Positions 60,044-64,000 of a stretch of 64,000 nucleotides of DNA are shown here, one piece after another. The notes below the pieces were generated by a model. It made no database searches. It worked only from the letters and a program-made list of their open reading frames with translations, and had not been told where the DNA came from. The stretch is from DASYCK01 sp036500205 (lineage in GTDB: Bacteria > Myxococcota_A > Polyangia > Fen-1088). The position numbers and the translations under genes are program-made. Position 1 is the first letter of the stretch. Each line of letters opens with the position of its first letter. The stretch spans positions 8,739 through 72,738 of the forward strand of contig DASYCK010000167.1 in NCBI GenBank assembly GCA_036500205.1, given 5' to 3'.

Positions 60044-63000
60044 ATGTTGAATCGACTTCATCGGGGTGGTTTCGGCGCTTCGTTCGCCAGGGTGGCGGTC
60101 GCCTTGCTGGCGCTGGGGGCGGCCACGGCCGGTCCGGCCGACGCGCGCGTCGATCCGCTGTTGATCATCTCGCGGCAGATCCACCAGCCGAACATGCTGG
60201 TGGTGCTCGACACCTCGGGCTCGCTGACGGGCGTCCCCGGGGGGGCGTTCGACACCTCGACCGAGGTGGGAGTCGACTGCGAGGACGGCGTGAGCTGCCG
60301 CGGCGGCACGGCGCAGGGGCTGTGCGCGCAGTCGGGGAAGTTCTGCAGCTCGGACGCGCAGTGTCGGACCCAGACCTGCAAGGTCGACGGCACCGCCTGC
60401 GCGACCGACGTCGATTGCCGCCCCCAGGCTGGCACCTGCAACCAGAAGACCTGCAACGCCCAGGGGACGAACTGCCAGTATGCTTCCTGCTTCGCGGACG
60501 CGGACTGCCCCCTCGTGACGACGGGGGCGTGCGCGACGTCTCATTCCACCTGCAGCCCCAGTAGGCCCTGCACCTCGACGCCCCGGTGCCAGTACGGAGG
60601 CGCCGCCTGCAGCCTGGGAACCGACTGTCCGCCGTACGGGCTGTGCCTCAACAGCTCGAACCAGACCACCGCGCAGGCCTGCTCGGTCGACAGCGACTGC
60701 CCCCTCAAGAGCTCCGGAACCTGCGCTTTCGGGGGCACCAGCTGCACCAGCGTGTCGAGCTGCACCGTGAAGCTCTGCGGAGATCGCGCCACCACCTGCA
60801 CGGCCGACGCGCAGTGCGGCGTCTGCTCGAAGGGGACGTCGAGCAAGGGGACCTACTGCACCAGCACCAGCGACTGCAAATCATCCGGCGCGAAGTGCCA
60901 GAGCACCACCGGGAGCTGCACCGTCAACAACAACAAGTGCAACATCCCCAACTACAGCTGTCAGATTCAGCAGCCCAGCAACGCGTGCCGCGAGACCAAC
61001 GCCTGCGTGGGCCCCGCCAACAGCTGCACGGCCGGTCCCGCGAACCCCTGCATGATGGGGGCCGTGGCCGACACGTGCAACCTGGCGAACAACACCACCT
61101 CCGCCATCGGCATGTGCCGCATCACCTTGCTGAAGTGCCAGAAGGACAGCGACTGTCCCGCCAGCGGCGATGACTGCGGCCCCGCCACCTCGCGGGTGGT
61201 CATCGCCAAGCGGGTGCTCGCCGACATCGTCAACAACAACGCCGGCATCGTGAACTTCGGGTTCATGACGTTCTATCAGAGCCTGTATTTCCCCTACTAC
61301 CGACAGACCAGCACCGGCACGCAGAGCGCGTCGATCTACTACTCGCGAGGTCGGCTGGACGGCCGCAACTGCTTCAGCCAGCCGACCGGCCCCGCCGCCG
61401 CCTGCGTCATCGACGGCATCACGTATTCGTTGGCCGCCGCCAACAACAGCCAGTACACGATCCGCGGAAACGGCGGGCAGATGGTGGCCTCCAACTGGTG
61501 CGGCATGACCTGCAACATCGCCGGTCTGGGAACCGGCAGCTATCAGGGCAGCACCTACAGCTACACGCTGAAGACCGGCACCACCTCGGGGAGCGCGGTC
61601 GTGCAGAGCACGTATACCGGCAAGCAGATCACCCAGGGCAGCGTCGACTATCGCTACTACGACTCGAACCCCAGCTACTACAACGGCGGGTCCGCGCCCC
61701 CCATCGACAGCCCCAATTGCGGCGCCACCTGCAGCACGCGGTGCGGGGCGCGCTGGGACACGCAGCTGGCGCCGTTCCTCGATCCGACCGGCGATCCGAC
61801 CAAGGCCAAGGCGATGGCGCTGGCCATGAGTGATCGCCTCGCGCCCGCCTCCTACGGCGGGCTGGTGTCGTACGGTGGCACGCCGACCGGCTGCGCCCTG
61901 CACAACGATGCCACGAACAGCAGCGCCACCAGCGCGTACGACTACATGCGGGCCGTGCAGGCCATCGATCCGCTGACCTGTCGGAACAACTTCGTCCTGC
62001 TCATCACCGACGGCGAGGCGAATGGCCCCGGCGATGTCAGCTGCGACAAGGCAGCCTGCGCCGCGGCGAACCCGCGATCGGCCGGGTGCACCTGCCGCGC
62101 CGTGCTGTCGGCCTACGACCTCAGGCAGAACCTGGGCGTGCGCACGTTCGTCATCGGCTTCTCGGGGGACGTCAGCGCCGGCACCGGACGGGCCACCAAC
62201 GACAACATCGCCAAGGCGGGCGGGACAGACCGCGGCGACGACGGCGTGGCCCCCTACGCCTTTCTGGCCACCAGCCAGGCCGAGCTGTCGGCGGCCATTC
62301 AGTCGGCGATCTACGCCGCCGTGCGGGGGAGCTACTCCACGTCGCCGCCCACGATGTCGGCGGGCATCCAGCAGGCGAACGGCATCACCAGCGGCGCGTA
62401 CTCACTGGACTCGCGGGCAGACTTTCCTTCGTGGCAGGGACATCTGCTGGCCTACGACACCTCGGCGACGCCGCCCGCGCTGGTGTGGGACGCGGCGGCC
62501 CAGCTGGGCAACGTCGACTGGAAGACCCGCAAGATCTACACGTCGGACACCGGGAACCACCTGGTGCAGCTGACGGTCGACAGCAACGGCAACATCACCA
62601 ACAAGGCCGCGCTGTACGCGCTGGGCCTGGGGGGAAACGCCGACGAGGCGGCCCTCATCGCCCGGTGGCTGATGGGCGATCCGGCGCAGGGAAACGCCGC
62701 CGTGCTGGGCGCGCTCGTCAACTCGACGCCGACCGACGTCGGGCAACCGGGCGACAACGGGATGCCCGGGGGGCACGCGTTCTACACGCAGTGGAAGAAC
62801 CGTCCGCACCTGACCTACGTCGGCTCGGACGACGGCTTGCTGCACGCCTTCTGGTCGCAGGATCAGACGGTGGGCGGCACCCCGCACCCGGGTGGCACCG
62901 AAGCGTTCGCGTATCTGCCGCCCGAGATGCTGGCGGTCGTCACCAAGCTGTACGCGCAGGGGGGGCAGCTGCCCGACCCCACCAAGCACGTCTACGGACT

Positions 63001-64000
63001 GGCCAGCTCGGCGAAGGTGAAGAACCTGTGCGTGTCGAACTGCACCTCGGAGGACACGGCCGTCTGGAAGACCGAGCTGGTGATGACGGACGGCTTCGGC
63101 GGCTCGGAGGCGTTCGCGCTCGACATCACCGACCCGACGGCCAGCCCGCCGTTCCAGGTGATGTGGTCGACGAGCAACGCCAGCGGCAAGAGCACCTACG
63201 ACGCGGCGCTGGGGCTGACCATCTCCGTGCCGGCGTTCTACCTCAACAAGACCGACGGGCTCGACGACTACCGGCTGCTGCTGGCATCTGGCTATCGGAC
63301 GGACGGCACCAGCGCGGGGCAAGGGCAGGGGTTGTCGCTGCTGTCGATCAACGGCGTCTCGGGCAACATCGTGACGCGCGCGGCGGTCAGCCCCCCGGGG
63401 GCCTCGTGCACGCAGGAGTACACGATGCTGACGGACGTGGCGACCGCCAAGGACTACAGCCGCAACCTGGCCACTGGCGTCGACGAGCGTCAGAAGTTGC
63501 TGGCCGCGTACGCGGGCGACACCTGGGGGAACCTGTGGCGCTTCGACGGCGGGGCCACCCCGCACGTGGTGACCAGCCTCGGCTGCGCGAACCCCCTGCA
63601 TTTCACGCCCACGGTCGTGCAGCTCGATCGCGACGATCCCACGAACCACCCGCACGAGATCTATCTGGTGCAGGTGACGAACTCGCCGATGGACGGCGCC
63701 ACGCAGGCGCTGGGGCCGTCGGAGATGATCTTCATGCGCGATCTGGTGGACGCGAACGGCGGCGTCTACGCCGATCCGAGCTTCGGCACCAACGGCCAGA
63801 TCGTCCTGAGCGTCGGCAACACGACCAGCATGTGCGCCGTCACCGACGCGAGCGGGTCGAACTGTCTCGTCAACATGCCTGCGACGGCGCGGCCGATGTC
63901 GACGCCGCTGGCCGTGCTGAAGCAGGACGGCAGCGGCTTCCTGGCGCTTTCGACCTGGTACGTGCCGGCCGACAGCGGCTGCGGAAAGGGCGCCACTTAC
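60044..64000 (+). CDS. pilY1: Type IV pilus tip adhesin PilY1 with Cys-rich VWA insertion (3' end outside window)
   Basis: 1,319 codons are in view and the gene runs past the window edge. A signal peptide (RVAVALLALGAATAGPADA) leads to the VWA MIDAS DTSGS (Asp56, Ser58, Ser60). Immediately after it, residues ~79-378 hold about 44 cysteines in short repeats such as TCxxDxQC and SDCP. Then the VWA domain resumes (VVIAKRVLADIVNNNAGIVNFGFMTF ... NNFVLLITDGEANG near 650). The C-terminal PilY1 beta-propeller begins near 790 (FPSWQGHLLAYDT) and continues with SDDGLLHAFW and WGNLWRFDGG. PilY1 caps the pilus, primes assembly with PilV/W/X and mediates adhesion and surface sensing. The first propeller blades are complete; the usual Ca-binding loop was not recognised with certainty. 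Confidence 0.9.
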   Translation, partial: MLNRLHRGGFGASFARVAVALLALGAATAGPADARVDPLLIISRQIHQPNMLVVLDTSGSLTGVPGGAFDTSTEVGVDCEDGVSCRGGTAQGLCAQSGKFCSSDAQCRTQTCKVDGTACATDVDCRPQAGTCNQKTCNAQGTNCQYASCFADADCPLVTTGACATSHSTCSPSRPCTSTPRCQYGGAACSLGTDCPPYGLCLNSSNQTTAQACSVDSDCPLKSSGTCAFGGTSCTSVSSCTVKLCGDRATTCTADAQCGVCSKGTSSKGTYCTSTSDCKSSGAKCQSTTGSCTVNNNKCNIPNYSCQIQQPSNACRETNACVGPANSCTAGPANPCMMGAVADTCNLANNTTSAIGMCRITLLKCQKDSDCPASGDDCGPATSRVVIAKRVLADIVNNNAGIVNFGFMTFYQSLYFPYYRQTSTGTQSASIYYSRGRLDGRNCFSQPTGPAAACVIDGITYSLAAANNSQYTIRGNGGQMVASNWCGMTCNIAGLGTGSYQGSTYSYTLKTGTTSGSAVVQSTYTGKQITQGSVDYRYYDSNPSYYNGGSAPPIDSPNCGATCSTRCGARWDTQLAPFLDPTGDPTKAKAMALAMSDRLAPASYGGLVSYGGTPTGCALHNDATNSSATSAYDYMRAVQAIDPLTCRNNFVLLITDGEANGPGDVSCDKAACAAANPRSAGCTCRAVLSAYDLRQNLGVRTFVIGFSGDVSAGTGRATNDNIAKAGGTDRGDDGVAPYAFLATSQAELSAAIQSAIYAAVRGSYSTSPPTMSAGIQQANGITSGAYSLDSRADFPSWQGHLLAYDTSATPPALVWDAAAQLGNVDWKTRKIYTSDTGNHLVQLTVDSNGNITNKAALYALGLGGNADEAALIARWLMGDPAQGNAAVLGALVNSTPTDVGQPGDNGMPGGHAFYTQWKNRPHLTYVGSDDGLLHAFWSQDQTVGGTPHPGGTEAFAYLPPEMLAVVTKLYAQGGQLPDPTKHVYGLASSAKVKNLCVSNCTSEDTAVWKTELVMTDGFGGSEAFALDITDPTASPPFQVMWSTSNASGKSTYDAALGLTISVPAFYLNKTDGLDDYRLLLASGYRTDGTSAGQGQGLSLLSINGVSGNIVTRAAVSPPGASCTQEYTMLTDVATAKDYSRNLATGVDERQKLLAAYAGDTWGNLWRFDGGATPHVVTSLGCANPLHFTPTVVQLDRDDPTNHPHEIYLVQVTNSPMDGATQALGPSEMIFMRDLVDANGGVYADPSFGTNGQIVLSVGNTTSMCAVTDASGSNCLVNMPATARPMSTPLAVLKQDGSGFLALSTWYVPADSGCGKGATY

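Overview
The window reads as chromosomal DNA of a high-GC, predation- or gliding-type deltaproteobacterium, most likely Myxococcota (Polyangia-like). This rests on dense coding with GC-rich third positions, secreted lipoproteins with long Gly/Thr/Ser linkers, a degenerate Ser/Thr-kinase-like receptor, an AgmX/PglI-type membrane protein, a ~3,750-residue TPR protein, a type IV minor-pilin/PilY1 cluster, and the arrangements yebC-ruvCAB, pgk-tpiA-secG and rpoN-hpf-ptsN-hprK-rapZ-EIIA-ptsH-ptsI. No IS element, prophage, CRISPR array, rRNA or tRNA gene was recognised.

Layout. 1-4.5 kb is a loosely packed accessory stretch: the 5' end of a GH5-like secreted lipoprotein, a relic of an AbiEii-type nucleotidyltransferase, a YdeI/DUF1801-like protein, a DUF4336-like protein, a truncated relic and an orphan BatA/VWA membrane protein. 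4.6-10.6 kb holds a PQQ-propeller lipoprotein, an RlmI-like methyltransferase, a pseudokinase-TPR membrane protein and a lamin-tail lipoprotein. 10.6-13.7 kb is yebC-ruvC-ruvA-ruvB. 13.7-17.3 kb (minus) is pgk-tpiA-secG-dapF. 17.4-17.8 kb is a self-contained unit for a 70-residue protein, with a near-consensus sigma-54 promoter and an intrinsic terminator. 18-19.4 kb carries an AgmX/PglI-like protein and a DUF493 protein. 19.4-28.7 kb holds aspS-glpD, a DHH phosphoesterase, an M1 aminopeptidase-HEAT protein, a SRPBCC protein and a response regulator coupled to a fumarylacetoacetase-type hydrolase.

28.7-37.8 kb is the regulatory core: pyrG, then rpoN, hpf, ptsN, hprK, rapZ, a mannose-type EIIA, HPr and EI. 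No sugar permease is present, so these genes look like a signalling phosphorelay (EI to HPr to two EIIA proteins, with HPr also a target of HprK) next to sigma-54 and the ribosome hibernation factor. 37.8-43.5 kb has a GNAT acetyltransferase, a cobalamin-type radical SAM protein and a heterodimeric ABC exporter with one degenerate catalytic site. 43.7-54.9 kb is a single giant TPR gene. 54.9-57.5 kb is a secreted HEAT/discoidin-like protein. 57.7-64 kb is pilV-pilW-pilX-pilY1, with pilY1 running off the window.

No clearly new multi-gene system (defence, secretion or biosynthetic) was found. The items most worth following up are the sigma-54-driven small protein, the Cys-rich insertion inside the PilY1 VWA domain, the pyrG-rpoN junction with its perfect 17-bp inverted repeat, the pseudokinase and the giant TPR protein.
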